Positions 33,296 through 43,422 of a stretch of DNA of 64,000 nucleotides are shown in pieces (the stretch's first letter is position 1; the number at the start of each line of letters is the position of its first letter). The stretch lies in contig NZ_BSPQ01000013.1 of the NCBI RefSeq assembly GCF_030161115.1, forward strand, positions 186,001 through 250,000, given 5' to 3'. Source of the stretch: Psychromonas marina (GTDB lineage Bacteria > Pseudomonadota > Gammaproteobacteria > Enterobacterales > Psychromonadaceae). A program made the position numbers and the translations under genes. The notes beneath the pieces are model-generated. The model was not told the DNA's origin and did no database searches. It worked only from the letters and a program-made list of their open reading frames with translations.

Positions 33296-34458
33296 TAATG
33301 CTCGCTTAAAATCGTTGATATGGCTGCAATCAATTGTTTGATATCTTGCAATTCGTGACTGGTGGTTAACGTGATACGTAATCGCGCAGTATTAACAGGA
33401 ACAGTCGGTGGGCGAATCGCTGTTACCCAAAAACCAAGTGCTTTAAGCTGCTCAGCGACCATCAATGCTTTTTGGCTATCGCCGATAATCAAAGGTTGAA
33501 TCGCAGTGTTTGATTCACCTAGTTGGATATCATGCTGTACAGCAAGCGTTTTGAAATAGGAAACTAACTCAAACATTTTATCGCGTCGCCATTGCTCTAT
33601 TTCTGCCATTTGTGCAGCGCAACCTATTGTGTAAGCCATCGCAGGCGGTAGTCCAGTGGTATAGGTATAGGGCTTACTAAAATTGTTTATGTAATCTATC
33701 AGCGCTTGGCTACCCGCAACAAACGCGCCACCGACACCTAGCGCTTTACCAAATGTCGCCATATATATTTGCAGTTCACTATTAGCAATACCTGACTCAA
33801 CCACACTGCCTTGGCCATCTTTACCCAATACACCTAACCCATGGGCATCATCAATCATCAACCAGCTATTATGTTGTTTGCTTTGTATCAGTAGCTCTTT
33901 AACTGGTGCTTGATCACCATCCATACTAAACACCCCTTCGCTGATTATCAGGCTATTCGGGTTTTGTTGCTTTTCTAATAGGCTTTGTAGGTGTGCACTA
34001 TCGTTATGTTTAAAACGTTGCATTTTACATTGCGCTAAACTGCCCGCTTCCATTAATGAAGCGTGATTGAGTTTATCCTGTAATAACAGTGCATTTTTAT
34101 CGAGCAGTAATTTAATGATCGCTTGATTGGCTGAATAACCAGAGCTAAAAAGTGCAATGGCTTCAAGGCCTAACCACGATTTCAATTGCTCAGTTAAATC
34201 AGCATGGGCTTGGTTATAACCGGTGACTAAGTAAGACCCACCACTGCCAACACCGTATAGTTCAGCGCCCTTTTGCCAAGCTTTAATCAGCGTGGGATCA
34301 GCGGCTAGCCCGAGGTAATCATTACTCGAAAAATTAAGGTAATGATCAGCCGCCACTTTTATATAACGGCCCTGTTGCCCCTGCGTAATTTGGCTTTGAC
34401 GATATAAACCATCGATTTTACGCTGCTGTAGCTGTTGTTCGATAAAGTCAAAGGCCAC
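33295..34458 (-). CDS. bioF: 8-amino-7-oxononanoate synthase
   Basis: 387 residues, PLP-dependent alpha-oxoamine synthase. NFSSNDYLGLAADP and GSGGSYLVTGYNQAH near the start, IDDAHGLGVLGKDG in the middle, and the PLP lysine in ATFGKALGVGGAFV near 240. It condenses pimeloyl-ACP with alanine. It sits 2 nt after bioB and overlaps bioC. Confidence 0.94.
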   Translation of the reverse strand: MAFDFIEQQLQQRKIDGLYRQSQITQGQQGRYIKVAADHYLNFSSNDYLGLAADPTLIKAWQKGAELYGVGSGGSYLVTGYNQAHADLTEQLKSWLGLEAIALFSSGYSANQAIIKLLLDKNALLLQDKLNHASLMEAGSLAQCKMQRFKHNDSAHLQSLLEKQQNPNSLIISEGVFSMDGDQAPVKELLIQSKQHNSWLMIDDAHGLGVLGKDGQGSVVESGIANSELQIYMATFGKALGVGGAFVAGSQALIDYINNFSKPYTYTTGLPPAMAYTIGCAAQMAEIEQWRRDKMFELVSYFKTLAVQHDIQLGESNTAIQPLIIGDSQKALMVAEQLKALGFWVTAIRPPTVPVNTARLRITLTTSHELQDIKQLIAAISTILSEH

Positions 34459-34460
34459 GA

Positions 34461-35513
34461 TTATACCTTAGCCGTTGCATCGTAAAACAGTTCATCCTTT
34501 TCTGCATGACGAATAATTGCTGCATCGACATTTTGTTCGCTTTCATAGGGTGAAAAATTAACCGCTTCTTTGTTAATGCCCAATTTTTTGAACAGTTGCA
34601 TATCGGTACTTTCATCTGGGTTATCTGTGGTTAATAACTTACAGCCATAGAAGATAGAATTTGCGCCCGCCATAAAACAGAGTGCTTGGGTTTGTTCAGA
34701 CATCGCATCGCGGCCAGCTGATAAACGCACGTGTGATTTTGGCATCATAATACGGGCAATAGCGATGGTTTTAATGAAAGTGAATTCATCAAGATCATCG
34801 ACATTATCAAGGGGTGTGCCTTTCACTTTTACCAGTTTATTGATCGGCACACTTTCTGGTTGTTGTGGCATATTGGCTAATTGCACTAATAAACCCGAAC
34901 GATCTTTACCCTGTTCACCTAAACCAACGATGCCACCACTACACACTTTCATTCCCGCACTGCGCACATTATCAAGCGTATCTAAACGGTCTTGATAACT
35001 ACGCGTGGTGATAATTTTGTCGTAGTATTCTGGTGAGGTATCTAAGTTATGATTGTAATAATCAAGACCCGCATCGGCTAATTGTGTTGCTTGATGATTG
35101 TCTAACATACCGAGTGTCATACACGATTCTAACCCTAAAGACTTCACCTCTTTAATCATCTCAACCAGATATGGCATGTCACGTTGTTTTGGATTTTTCC
35201 AAGCTGCGCCCATACAAAAACGTGTCGAGCCCGTTGCTTTGGCATCTTGTGCTGCTTTAATCACTTTATTCACTTCCATCAACGTCTCTTTCTCAAGACC
35301 GGTATCGTAACGTGCACTTTGTGGGCAGTATTTACAATCTTCTGGGCAAGCTCCGGTTTTGATAGACAGTAGCGTGCTGACTTGTACTTGATTTTTTGGG
35401 AAGTGTGCGCGATGAACGACCTGCGCATTAAAAAGAAGATCCATAAAGGGTAATGCAAACATCGCTTCAACTTCATCGACGGTCCAGTTTTGACGTATCG
35501 TTGTATTACTCAT
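34461..35513 (-). CDS. bioB: Biotin synthase
   Basis: 350 residues, radical SAM. The cluster motif is CPEDCKYC near 53-60 (C-x3-C-x2-C); the second, sacrificial 2Fe-2S ligands are in FCMGAAW, SCMTLGM and CSGGIVG, with the Arg in HVRLSAGRD. It inserts sulphur into dethiobiotin. First gene of bioBFCD, divergent from bioA across 117 bp. Confidence 0.95.
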   Translation of the reverse strand: MSNTTIRQNWTVDEVEAMFALPFMDLLFNAQVVHRAHFPKNQVQVSTLLSIKTGACPEDCKYCPQSARYDTGLEKETLMEVNKVIKAAQDAKATGSTRFCMGAAWKNPKQRDMPYLVEMIKEVKSLGLESCMTLGMLDNHQATQLADAGLDYYNHNLDTSPEYYDKIITTRSYQDRLDTLDNVRSAGMKVCSGGIVGLGEQGKDRSGLLVQLANMPQQPESVPINKLVKVKGTPLDNVDDLDEFTFIKTIAIARIMMPKSHVRLSAGRDAMSEQTQALCFMAGANSIFYGCKLLTTDNPDESTDMQLFKKLGINKEAVNFSPYESEQNVDAAIIRHAEKDELFYDATAKV

Positions 35514-35577
35514 AATTTATTCTCACTTCAATTAGTTACATAAAAATAGTTTCCACATTCTAAGGTTCATAGTTACA

Positions 35578-35609
35578 CTGTCAACTTTTCTAGTTAAATT
35601 TCTTTACAT
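35578..35609. promoter_or_regulatory. Probable BirA operator between bioB and bioA
   Basis: CTGTCAACT (35578-35586) and TCTTTACAT (35601-35609) form an imperfect inverted repeat across 14 bp, similar to the TTGTAAACC-N(14-16)-GGTTTACAA sites of BirA. It sits in the 117-bp divergent promoter region, as in other enterobacterial-type bio loci. The right half is weak. Confidence 0.5.
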
Positions 35610-35630
35610 CTGTACAAATAGCGAGCAATT

Positions 35631-36902
35631 ATGAGTTTAGATCACCAATTTGATAAGAATAACCTCTGGCATCCTTATACCTCGATGACCAATCCTCTGC
35701 CCTGTTATGGTGTTCAATCTGCCGATAAATGTTTGTTAACACTTGAAAGCGGTGAGCAATTGATTGATGGCATGTCTTCTTGGTGGGCATGTTTATTTGG
35801 TTATAATGTCGCAGAGCTTAATCAAGCCGCTAAAGATCAAATCGATAAAGTGGCGCACGTGATGTTTGGCGGATTAACTCATCAACCCGCGATTGATCTG
35901 GGTAAAAAATTGGTAGAGATCACCCCCGCAGGGTTAGAAAAGGTATTTTTGTGTGATTCAGGCAGCGTTGCCGTTGAGGTGGCATTAAAAATGGCATTGC
36001 AATATTGGCACGCAAAAAACGCACCAAGAAGTCAATTTTTAACGATTCGAAATGGTTATCATGGTGATACCTTTGGCGCGATGAGTGTCACTGATCCCGA
36101 AGGAGCAATGCACGAGTTATACCATAACTTTTTACCGCAGCAACTGTTTGCACCGCAACCAAAGACCCCTTTTAATGCCCCTTGGGATAACGACGATTTA
36201 GCGGTAATGACTGAGCTAATAGAAACGAACAAAAACAATATCGCCGCGATTATTTTAGAGCCGATTGTGCAAGGTGCTGGCGGCATGCATTTTTATCACC
36301 CTGAATACCTGAAAGGTGTGCGTGCGTTATGTGATAAACATGATCTGCTGTTAATCGCCGATGAGATTGCTACCGGCTTTGGCCGAACCGGTAAACTATT
36401 TGCCTGCGAACATGCCGATATCAGCCCCGATATTATTTGTGTGGGTAAAGCGATCACAGGTGGTTACATGAGTTTAGCGGCGACACTGACCACCAATAAA
36501 ATTGCCAATACCATTAGTGAAGGCAAAGCTGGCGTGTTTATGCACGGCCCTACTTTTATGGGTAATCCGCTCGCATGTGCAGTTGCTAATGCAAATATCG
36601 ATAAATTACGTAGCTTTGATTGGAAAACAAAGGTAGAAAACATTGAGCAACAACTCATCGATTACCTCGCACCGTGTAAAGAGTTAGACAGCGTAAAAGC
36701 GGTGCGTATTCTAGGTGCGATTGGTGTGGTGGAGTTAAAACAGGCCGTTGATGTGGCAACCGTGCAGAAACTGTTTGTGGATTTAGGCGTTTGGATACGC
36801 CCCTTTGGCAAGCTTGTTTATGTGATGCCTCCGTATATTATCGAAGCAGCACAACTTAAACAGTTATGTGACGCAATTTATCAGGTTGCCGCGAATCAGT
36901 GA
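35631..36902 (+). CDS. bioA: Adenosylmethionine-8-amino-7-oxononanoate aminotransferase
   Basis: 423 residues, class III PLP aminotransferase. LWHPYTSMTNPLP at the start and WWACLFGYN near 50 are BioA-specific; the GYHGDTFGAMSVTDP motif lies near 143, IADEIATGFGRTGKLFAC near 242, and the PLP lysine in VGKAITGGYMSLAA near 272. It uses SAM as amino donor to make diaminopelargonate. Transcribed divergently from bioBFCD, probably from one BirA-controlled region. Confidence 0.95.
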   Translation: MSLDHQFDKNNLWHPYTSMTNPLPCYGVQSADKCLLTLESGEQLIDGMSSWWACLFGYNVAELNQAAKDQIDKVAHVMFGGLTHQPAIDLGKKLVEITPAGLEKVFLCDSGSVAVEVALKMALQYWHAKNAPRSQFLTIRNGYHGDTFGAMSVTDPEGAMHELYHNFLPQQLFAPQPKTPFNAPWDNDDLAVMTELIETNKNNIAAIILEPIVQGAGGMHFYHPEYLKGVRALCDKHDLLLIADEIATGFGRTGKLFACEHADISPDIICVGKAITGGYMSLAATLTTNKIANTISEGKAGVFMHGPTFMGNPLACAVANANIDKLRSFDWKTKVENIEQQLIDYLAPCKELDSVKAVRILGAIGVVELKQAVDVATVQKLFVDLGVWIRPFGKLVYVMPPYIIEAAQLKQLCDAIYQVAANQ

Positions 36903-37316
36903 TTAAAAATAGTTAGCAAGAAAAGACAGTTGCCCATTAAGATAGTTTAGATCAGTCATCGCATAATAAACTGCAAAGCCCACCGCAGCTAACATCACCA
37001 CAATTAACAACTTATCGGGCGTGCCGTCGTGACTGCGGCGCTCCTTTCCCCAGCTATTAATAATTGCCAATCCAGAAACGATACAACATGACCAGAGCAT
37101 GTACATAAACAGTTTTATTTCAACAAACCGATAATCTGAAATATTGACCACTTCAAAGTGTTTCATGATCAGCGGTTCAAATATTTCACGCTGAAAGTGG
37201 AAAAGCAGCATATAAGCAAGAAAAGCCCCCCACAGGATAACGGTCAACCACAGCATAATAAAACGGCGCCATTGCTGTGCATTATGTAATCGTTTTTGTT
37301 GAAACTGTTGCTGCAT
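36903..37316 (-). CDS. Membrane protein of unknown function
   Basis: 137 residues from MQQQFQQKRLHNAQQWRRF, with GGGGGC upstream; an earlier ATG at 37361 looks like upstream sequence. A basic, Gln-rich cytoplasmic N-terminus and three membrane segments near 18-38, 68-90 and 105-122. No family recognised. It converges on bioA with a one-base gap between the stops and is divergent from asnS. Confidence 0.6.
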   Translation of the reverse strand: MQQQFQQKRLHNAQQWRRFIMLWLTVILWGAFLAYMLLFHFQREIFEPLIMKHFEVVNISDYRFVEIKLFMYMLWSCCIVSGLAIINSWGKERRSHDGTPDKLLIVVMLAAVGFAVYYAMTDLNYLNGQLSFLANYF

Positions 37317-37461
37317 CGTGCCCCCATGCGCTAAACATGATTTTAATTGACGGATTATCAAATCATATACTTGTATCTTGCTACCGCCAAGGTAAGATAT
37401 GCGTCTAAGAAATTTTTTACTAAGAAACAGTGAAAACTGTGATTATGGAGCATTAATTCAG

Positions 37462-38862
37462 ATGTCAAAAACAGCAATTGTTGAAATATTCAACGACAAA
37501 TTCCCAATTGGCGAAACAGTGACCGTGAATGGTTGGATCCGCACACGTCGTGATTCAAAAGCGGGTATCTCTTTTTTAGCGATTTACGATGGTTCATGTT
37601 TTGATCCTATCCAAGCTGTTGTTCCTTCAGACCTTGAAAATTATGCTTCAGATGTTTTAAATCTAACTGCTGGTTGTTCTGTTAGCGTAACCGGTGAGCT
37701 AGTTGAAAGCCCAGGTAAAGGTCAAAGCTTTGAGATTCAAGCGACAAACGTTCAAGTACACGGTTTTGTACAAGACCCAGATACTTACCCAATGTCAGCT
37801 AAACGTCACAGCATTGAATACCTTCGTGAGCACGCACATCTTCGTCCACGTACTAACATCATCGGCGCAGTAACACGTGTTCGTAACTGTTTGTCACATG
37901 CTATCCATAACTTTTTCTACGAAAAAGGTTTTAACTGGATCAGCACACCAATCATCACAGGTTCTGACTGTGAAGGTGCTGGTGAAATGTTCCGTGTAAG
38001 TACCCTTGATCTAGAAAACCTGCCAAAAACTGAAGCGGGTAAAGTAGATTACAAACAAGATTTCTTCGGTAAAGAAACCTTCATGACCGTTTCTGGTCAG
38101 TTAAATGCTGAAACTTATGCATGTGCACTAAGCAACGTTTACACATTTGGCCCTACGTTCCGTGCTGAAAACTCGCACACAACACGTCACCTTGCTGAAT
38201 TCTGGATGGTTGAACCTGAAATCGCTTTTGCTGATTTAGCCGATGCCGCTCAGCTTGCTGAAGATATGCTTAAATATGTATTCAACGCGGTATTAACTGA
38301 ACGTGCTGATGACATGGCATTCTTTGCACAACGCGTAGACAAAGAAGCGATTACGCGTCTAGAGAAGATGGTTAGCTCTGAATTCGTACGTATGGATTAC
38401 ACTGAAGCGATCGAAATCTTACAAAACTGTGGTAAGAAATTTGAATATGATGTTGAATGGGGCGTAGATTTACAATCTGAGCACGAACGTTACCTTGCTG
38501 AAGTACACGTTGGCGCACCAATCATTCTACAAAACTACCCGAAAGACATTAAAGCGTTCTACATGAAGCTTAATGAAGATGGTAAAACAGTAGCAGCGAT
38601 GGATGTACTTGCACCAGGTATTGGTGAAATCATCGGTGGTAGTCAACGTGAAGAAAGCCTTGAAGCGCTAGATAAACGTATCGCTGAAATGGACCTAAAC
38701 ATGGACGATTACAGCTGGTACCGTGATCTACGTAAATACGGCACAGTACCTCACGCAGGTTTTGGTCTAGGTTTTGAACGTTTAGTTTCTTACGTAACAG
38801 GTGTACAAAACATCCGTGACGTAATTGCATTCCCACGTTCACCAGGCAGCGCTGATTTTTAA
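37462..38862 (+). CDS. asnS: Asparaginyl-tRNA synthetase
   Basis: 466 residues from [14 protein letters not shown], with GGAG 11 nt upstream; the frame opens earlier but the extra part is not part of the family. N-terminal OB-fold anticodon-binding domain ([21 protein letters not shown] near 23), then the class II catalytic core: motif 2 [24 protein letters not shown] near 227 and motif 3 [15 protein letters not shown] near 430. Single gene with a strong terminator. Confidence 0.95.
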   Translation: MSKTAIVEIFNDKFPIGETVTVNGWIRTRRDSKAGISFLAIYDGSCFDPIQAVVPSDLENYASDVLNLTAGCSVSVTGELVESPGKGQSFEIQATNVQVHGFVQDPDTYPMSAKRHSIEYLREHAHLRPRTNIIGAVTRVRNCLSHAIHNFFYEKGFNWISTPIITGSDCEGAGEMFRVSTLDLENLPKTEAGKVDYKQDFFGKETFMTVSGQLNAETYACALSNVYTFGPTFRAENSHTTRHLAEFWMVEPEIAFADLADAAQLAEDMLKYVFNAVLTERADDMAFFAQRVDKEAITRLEKMVSSEFVRMDYTEAIEILQNCGKKFEYDVEWGVDLQSEHERYLAEVHVGAPIILQNYPKDIKAFYMKLNEDGKTVAAMDVLAPGIGEIIGGSQREESLEALDKRIAEMDLNMDDYSWYRDLRKYGTVPHAGFGLGFERLVSYVTGVQNIRDVIAFPRSPGSADF

Positions 38863-38891
38863 TTGTTGCTATTAACGATTGAAAAATAATT

Positions 38892-38917
38892 AAGCCAACT
38901 TTTTAGTTGGCTTTTTT
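38892..38917 (+). terminator. Terminator after asnS
   Basis: AGCCAACT, TTTT loop, AGTTGGCT, then six Ts; 29 bp after the stop. Confidence 0.85.
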
Positions 38918-39098
38918 GTGCCACATACTAATCTAAAATAGCGATTTGAATAAAAGCTAGGTAGTGATTCTATCTGTTACATTATACAGCTTGCCCTGCT
39001 TCATTTTCCTTCAATAAACACTGAGCAGAATATTATGCATAATGGTTTAACTAGGTGTGAGTAAGGAATAACCCCTAATAATATCTGCTCAATATAAC

Positions 39099-40226
39099 TT
39101 ATCTATCTTCAGGCAACTCTTCATAGGTAAAATCAGCCCAAAAAGAATCTTCTGTGAGTATTTCAGTTTTATTCGCCGAACTGCTGTCTAGCTTCTTGAC
39201 TGAAGCCAGTAAGCTTTGAAAATTGGAAAGCATATAATTAAATGCTTTAGCCACATCGGCCAATTCATCATTACTTTTAGTCGAAACGACAATCGTTAAA
39301 TCATTACTTTCGGTAATTTTAGTAATAGATGTTTTGATATGCGTGATAGCGTTAATAATATTACGTGAAATAAACCAGCCAATTAATATCGAAGTAAGTA
39401 ACGCGAGGATAAACAGAATATAAGTGTTTTTCGTAATGGAAGAGATGTATTCATTGATTGCTAAATTTGTCTTTTTAATCAATTCTACCTGAGCCAGTTG
39501 TGCTTTGATTGCACTGTCGTTCATCGCTCGTTGAAGAGCTTGATCTTCTTTATAACCTAATATTTTTTGCTCTTCAGCTAGCGATAAAAATACATTTTGA
39601 TAACGATTCAATGCACTTAAAATCACTGTTTTTTTAGCTTGAATTAAGAAGCTACTTTCGACGCTAACAATTAATTTGTTCAAATCATCTTTAAATATAA
39701 GTAGATATTGCTCATCTTGAAGCAGCATATAATTTTTTTCACTGCTCCTTACCTGCAGCATCATTTTTAAAAACACAACAGAATCCCCCATCGCTTGCTC
39801 AGCATCTATAACCGCACGATTCAATTCACCATGCAGGCCACTATTAGGATCCAAACCAATACGCTTATGTATATCAACCACAATATTGAAAAAACGCTGA
39901 TAGTTAATCAGCAAATGACCCAGTTTTATAGACTCTTGCCCTGAAATATCAAGGTTTTTAAGTTCGTTCCTCAGGTTTTCAATGCTTAGCTGTATAGTTG
40001 CAACTTGATCATTAAACTGCGCAATATGTGCCTCTTTTTTACCTGTTAAAAACTGTTTTTCATATAACCTTAATTGCAGCATTTGTGCTTCAATCTTACT
40101 AACATCTTGTGCTAGCGTTATATCATTTTTTAATGACAATAAAGAGAAGTGCATCAGTGAAAGCATCGCTAGCATGCTTATTATGGTGACAAGAGTATTA
40201 GTTATTAATTTATGTTTGATGAGCAT
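39099..40226 (-). CDS. Chemoreceptor-like membrane sensor (HBM-like domain plus HAMP) without signalling domain
   Basis: 375 residues. TM1 about 10-30; a long helical periplasmic region about 31-268 that reads like a helical bimodular (HBM-type) ligand domain (LRLYEKQFLTGKKEAHI and VRSSEKNYMLLQDEQYL repeats); TM2 about 269-291; a HAMP domain to about 345 (ISRNIINAITHIKTSITKITESNDLTIVVSTKSNDELADVAKAFNYM, broken here only for reading). It then ends after some 30 residues. The MCP hairpin or kinase domain expected after HAMP is absent. An intact stop and normal codon use suggest a real shortened protein rather than a fragment. Confidence 0.75.
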   Translation of the reverse strand: MLIKHKLITNTLVTIISMLAMLSLMHFSLLSLKNDITLAQDVSKIEAQMLQLRLYEKQFLTGKKEAHIAQFNDQVATIQLSIENLRNELKNLDISGQESIKLGHLLINYQRFFNIVVDIHKRIGLDPNSGLHGELNRAVIDAEQAMGDSVVFLKMMLQVRSSEKNYMLLQDEQYLLIFKDDLNKLIVSVESSFLIQAKKTVILSALNRYQNVFLSLAEEQKILGYKEDQALQRAMNDSAIKAQLAQVELIKKTNLAINEYISSITKNTYILFILALLTSILIGWFISRNIINAITHIKTSITKITESNDLTIVVSTKSNDELADVAKAFNYMLSNFQSLLASVKKLDSSSANKTEILTEDSFWADFTYEELPEDR

Positions 40227-40296
40227 GGGGCTTAAATTCCAACTGTTAAATGAATAATATGACGAATATCCTGAGTTTAAATTTTACGATTAAGTA

Positions 40297-41649
40297 TTAA
40301 TTGACCAACCTGACATTATCAATCATGAACACTACACCGCGTTGTTTTCCCCAATCGGGAAGAATCGCAAAGGGAACATTCACTTTGGTAAGATCTAATG
40401 TTGAACCAGGATGATTAATTAACGCTTCAGTTTTGATACGATACTGTTCCCACACACCTATTTTTGGTGTTGAGATAGCGTAATTTCCCGATGAACAATT
40501 TGAACCACAATCCATTTTAATGACAAACCCGCCATCATCACGGGGATCTTTTAGCAGTTTAAAATCAAATTCAAGGGAGGTATATTTTTCATAATTCTCA
40601 GCATGGCTGCTCGCATAGTAAAAAACCCCTTTGCTAGTATCAAAACGCACTCGCTGCACCATTCTATGTTCGTTGTCAGCACGAAGCGAGCTTGAGATAC
40701 TGCCACCAATTTGAATATATTTCTTAGCTTTAAACGGTGAATGTAGCCTGCTTTCAAAGATAGAGAGCACCTCATTTTTTTGGGTAACCTTTGAGTGCTG
40801 AATTGCTTTAGATTTTTCAATCGCTGTTATTTCATCATTCTTCGCTTGTACAAGTCGTTTCTGTTGTTCAATGGCGAGTTTCGCTTTTGCTTTTTGTGTT
40901 TGTTCTTCAACAATCCGCTGTGCACTAAGCAGTACTTCTGCTTGCTCTTTAGCTAACGCTGCAGTTTGAGCATCAGCCAGTGCTTTTTGATTTGCCTCTA
41001 ACTTTGCCGCCTCTATTATTTTTAATTTTGCAATATAAGCTGGATTGTCTTTCACCGTTAAACCTGCAAATCGCTGTTTGTTAAGCTTACTTTTCGCTAC
41101 ACACTTTTGATTAGCAGCATCAGAACTGGTGCAAAATGTATGTGATAGCTTTTCTAGATTAGTGACACATTGGTTAAACGCGTTGTTCACACTGCGAGGA
41201 AAAGATAACGTTGAATAGATAGGCATCTTTGTTGTTACACGCCCTTGTGTGACAATAATTTTATTCGCCTTGACGAAGTGATCAAAAAGATCCGTTTTAT
41301 AGAAAGCATCACCATACTCAGAACTCTTCCCGGTATATTCATATATTTTTTTATCCTGATGAAAAGCTAAGGTCATGCTACGACTAGCTTGCATCGGATG
41401 AGGCAACCAAAGGTGCAAGCCTGAATGTAAAGCACCATCATCAAGCTCTACCTGAAAAGTGTAAAATACTGGCATCCCTTCAGTAGTCAGGAAGTCACCA
41501 TTTTTATAGGTTAATGTACAAGCCAATTCACCCACTTTTTCTACGATAACCTCACTATTGTTATATTTTTCATAAACGCGTGCTTGCTGTGATGCAAATG
41601 AATAAATAGGCACCACACTAACGATAAAAATTAATATTTTAATAACCAT
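40297..41649 (-). CDS. Secreted protein with coiled coil and ExoP-like carbohydrate-binding C-terminus
   Basis: 450 residues. Signal peptide (MVIKILIFIVSVVPIYSFA). N-terminal domain about 20-180 with CTLTYKNGDF and four cysteines; an Ala/Lys/Gln/Glu-rich coiled coil about 200-300; then a C-terminal beta-sandwich about 310-450 (YASSHAENYEKYTSLEFDFKLL, VIKMDCGSNCSSGN, KVNVPFAILPDW, VVFMIDNVRL). This last part looks like the galactose-binding-like C-terminal domain of GH3 glucan exohydrolases (ExoP). No hydrolase domain is present. Function unknown; it may bind polysaccharide or peptidoglycan. Confidence 0.65.
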   Translation of the reverse strand: MVIKILIFIVSVVPIYSFASQQARVYEKYNNSEVIVEKVGELACTLTYKNGDFLTTEGMPVFYTFQVELDDGALHSGLHLWLPHPMQASRSMTLAFHQDKKIYEYTGKSSEYGDAFYKTDLFDHFVKANKIIVTQGRVTTKMPIYSTLSFPRSVNNAFNQCVTNLEKLSHTFCTSSDAANQKCVAKSKLNKQRFAGLTVKDNPAYIAKLKIIEAAKLEANQKALADAQTAALAKEQAEVLLSAQRIVEEQTQKAKAKLAIEQQKRLVQAKNDEITAIEKSKAIQHSKVTQKNEVLSIFESRLHSPFKAKKYIQIGGSISSSLRADNEHRMVQRVRFDTSKGVFYYASSHAENYEKYTSLEFDFKLLKDPRDDGGFVIKMDCGSNCSSGNYAISTPKIGVWEQYRIKTEALINHPGSTLDLTKVNVPFAILPDWGKQRGVVFMIDNVRLVN

Positions 41650-41873
41650 TTAACCTCCCCACTGTTTGAAATAGCGAAATTCCATTTCTGTTATTTTTAG
41701 TAATAGTTAACACAAACCCACATAGTAAGCGCTTTCTTTTGTGACTAATTATTGCCTACTTATAGCATTGTATTATGTAATGATTAGTTAAGCCGTTATC
41801 TGAGTCGTTAATCAATATCTAGTAAAGAGATAGTGACGAGATAATGCTAATAGAACGCTTTAATGAAATGATA

Positions 41874-43097
41874 TTAGCTAACACTGGTCTGATTTCGACC
41901 ATCTTGAACTGCTTTATTAAGCGCGATATCCACTTGATTCATCAATATTTTCATTGAGTTAGATTTATCAGGAATCAAACAAGATAAACCAGCACTGATA
42001 GTTATAAAGTCTGATATGGAAGAAGTTTTATGTTCGATAGAGGATGATGCGATTAACTCATGCAACGCGTTTGCAACTCTTAACCCAGTGGTTGCATTGC
42101 TACCTTTAAATAGTGCTATAAATTTCTGCCCACCAGCATGATAAACAGCCCCACCTATATTTTTGTATAAATGGTTTAAGGTATTAGCAACGGTTAACAA
42201 TAGGTTTTCACCTGATTGCTCACCGTAACACTCAACGTAATCACTAAAAAAATCAACTTTGCAAATTAACAGAGATATTAACTCCCCTTCATCTAAACTC
42301 TGCTGCCACAATTTTGTAAAGTCATGTTGAAAGGTGCGCCGCCCATTAACGTTTATAGCTAACATACTTTGCTTTAAAGGGATATGAGTTGAAATTTTGG
42401 ACGTGCTGTGTGTCTCGCGTAAAGACGGTACAACCTTTTGAGAAGTGATTGCAACAGACGAGTCAGATAAATCAGTGCTAACTTTATTTCGCCCATTTGA
42501 TTTTGAAACTTTTAAAATCGCATTCGTTTTGTCGAATAATGTTTGCATGGAAATAGGGTAATTACTTGATACACCGATACTTAAGGTGACGACATCACTG
42601 ACACTTGAATATTTATGCTCCGTGCCTGTCTGCTCAACCGCTTGACGGAGTTGCTCTGCAATATCAGCAGCATTTAGATCATTAGCATCAATCATCAAAA
42701 TCGCAAAGCTTGCATTTTCGTAGTGCGCTAAAAAACAATTATTACGTTCGCATACGCCTTTTAAAGCCACCGCGACAACAAGAAGCATAAATGAGGCGCT
42801 TTGCTCACCATAATTTTCACGGTAAGCCTCAAAAAAATCAATTTCACAAATAAAGACTGATAAACAACTCCCCTGCACAGCACCTTTACACCATAGCTGC
42901 TTATATTGATGGTCGAAAGCGTGTCTATCTGAAATATCTATCTGTGACATAACCTCTTGAAAAGCACTTTTTTCTGTTACATTTTTGTTTTTATATCTGC
43001 TTATATCACTGATATGATCATTCAACTCAACGCTATTATCATCAATATTACATTCAATTTGATTATATTCTTCCATAAATAGTTCCTTGAAATCCAT
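41874..43097 (-). CDS. Tandem degenerate GGDEF-domain protein
   Basis: 407 residues, no membrane segment. Two GGDEF-like domains, about 60-215 and 250-405, each beginning with a conserved FxHDxxxLWxxxxxxGxxxSLxICxIDFFxxYxExYGEQS and ending in SDVVTLSIGVS or SDFITISAGLS then SNGRNKVS or QDGRNQTS. The signature that should read GGDEF is HYENASF in the first and HAGGQKF in the second, so neither can be a normal diguanylate cyclase. No I-site RxxD seen. A binding or regulatory role in c-di-GMP signalling is inferred. Confidence 0.8.
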   Translation of the reverse strand: MDFKELFMEEYNQIECNIDDNSVELNDHISDISRYKNKNVTEKSAFQEVMSQIDISDRHAFDHQYKQLWCKGAVQGSCLSVFICEIDFFEAYRENYGEQSASFMLLVVAVALKGVCERNNCFLAHYENASFAILMIDANDLNAADIAEQLRQAVEQTGTEHKYSSVSDVVTLSIGVSSNYPISMQTLFDKTNAILKVSKSNGRNKVSTDLSDSSVAITSQKVVPSLRETHSTSKISTHIPLKQSMLAINVNGRRTFQHDFTKLWQQSLDEGELISLLICKVDFFSDYVECYGEQSGENLLLTVANTLNHLYKNIGGAVYHAGGQKFIALFKGSNATTGLRVANALHELIASSSIEHKTSSISDFITISAGLSCLIPDKSNSMKILMNQVDIALNKAVQDGRNQTSVS

Positions 43098-43422
43098 TCA
43101 ATTCAGTCTGAGCCTTGTAAAATTTACAATATGCTATCGTTCCTTTGATTTTACTTATAAAGCTATCGGCACTGAAAAGTCACCTTTCCAACAAGTTCCC
43201 TGTATTACTAGGATTATACATAGTTAAAAAAAACATAATGAGATCAATAACACGAAAAGAAAGCGCTTACAAGGCGTAAGATTTGTAAAGTTTATCGACA
43301 GAATTGAAACTTATTTGAAGTAACAGACAGACAATTTGAAATAAATAATAATTTTATCCCAAAACAAACCACCTGTTTTAAGAGGTGGTTTTGTAATTTT
43401 TAAGATTTAATTTGGAAGCGAA
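43098..43422. other. Intergenic region between purF and the tandem GGDEF gene
   Basis: 325 bp holding the purF terminator (separate entry) and the promoter of the GGDEF gene. Nothing else recognised. Confidence 0.5.
43360..43393 (-). terminator. purF terminator
   Basis: AACCACCT (43367-43374) pairs with AGGTGGTT (43383-43390); on the minus strand it is followed by TTTGTTTT. It lies 30 bp after the purF stop and closes the purF cluster. Confidence 0.8.

Noticed and set aside
40551-40820. Out-of-frame 89-residue reading in the secreted coiled-coil gene
   Set aside because: Overlaps the real gene on the same strand in another frame; composition is not protein-like.
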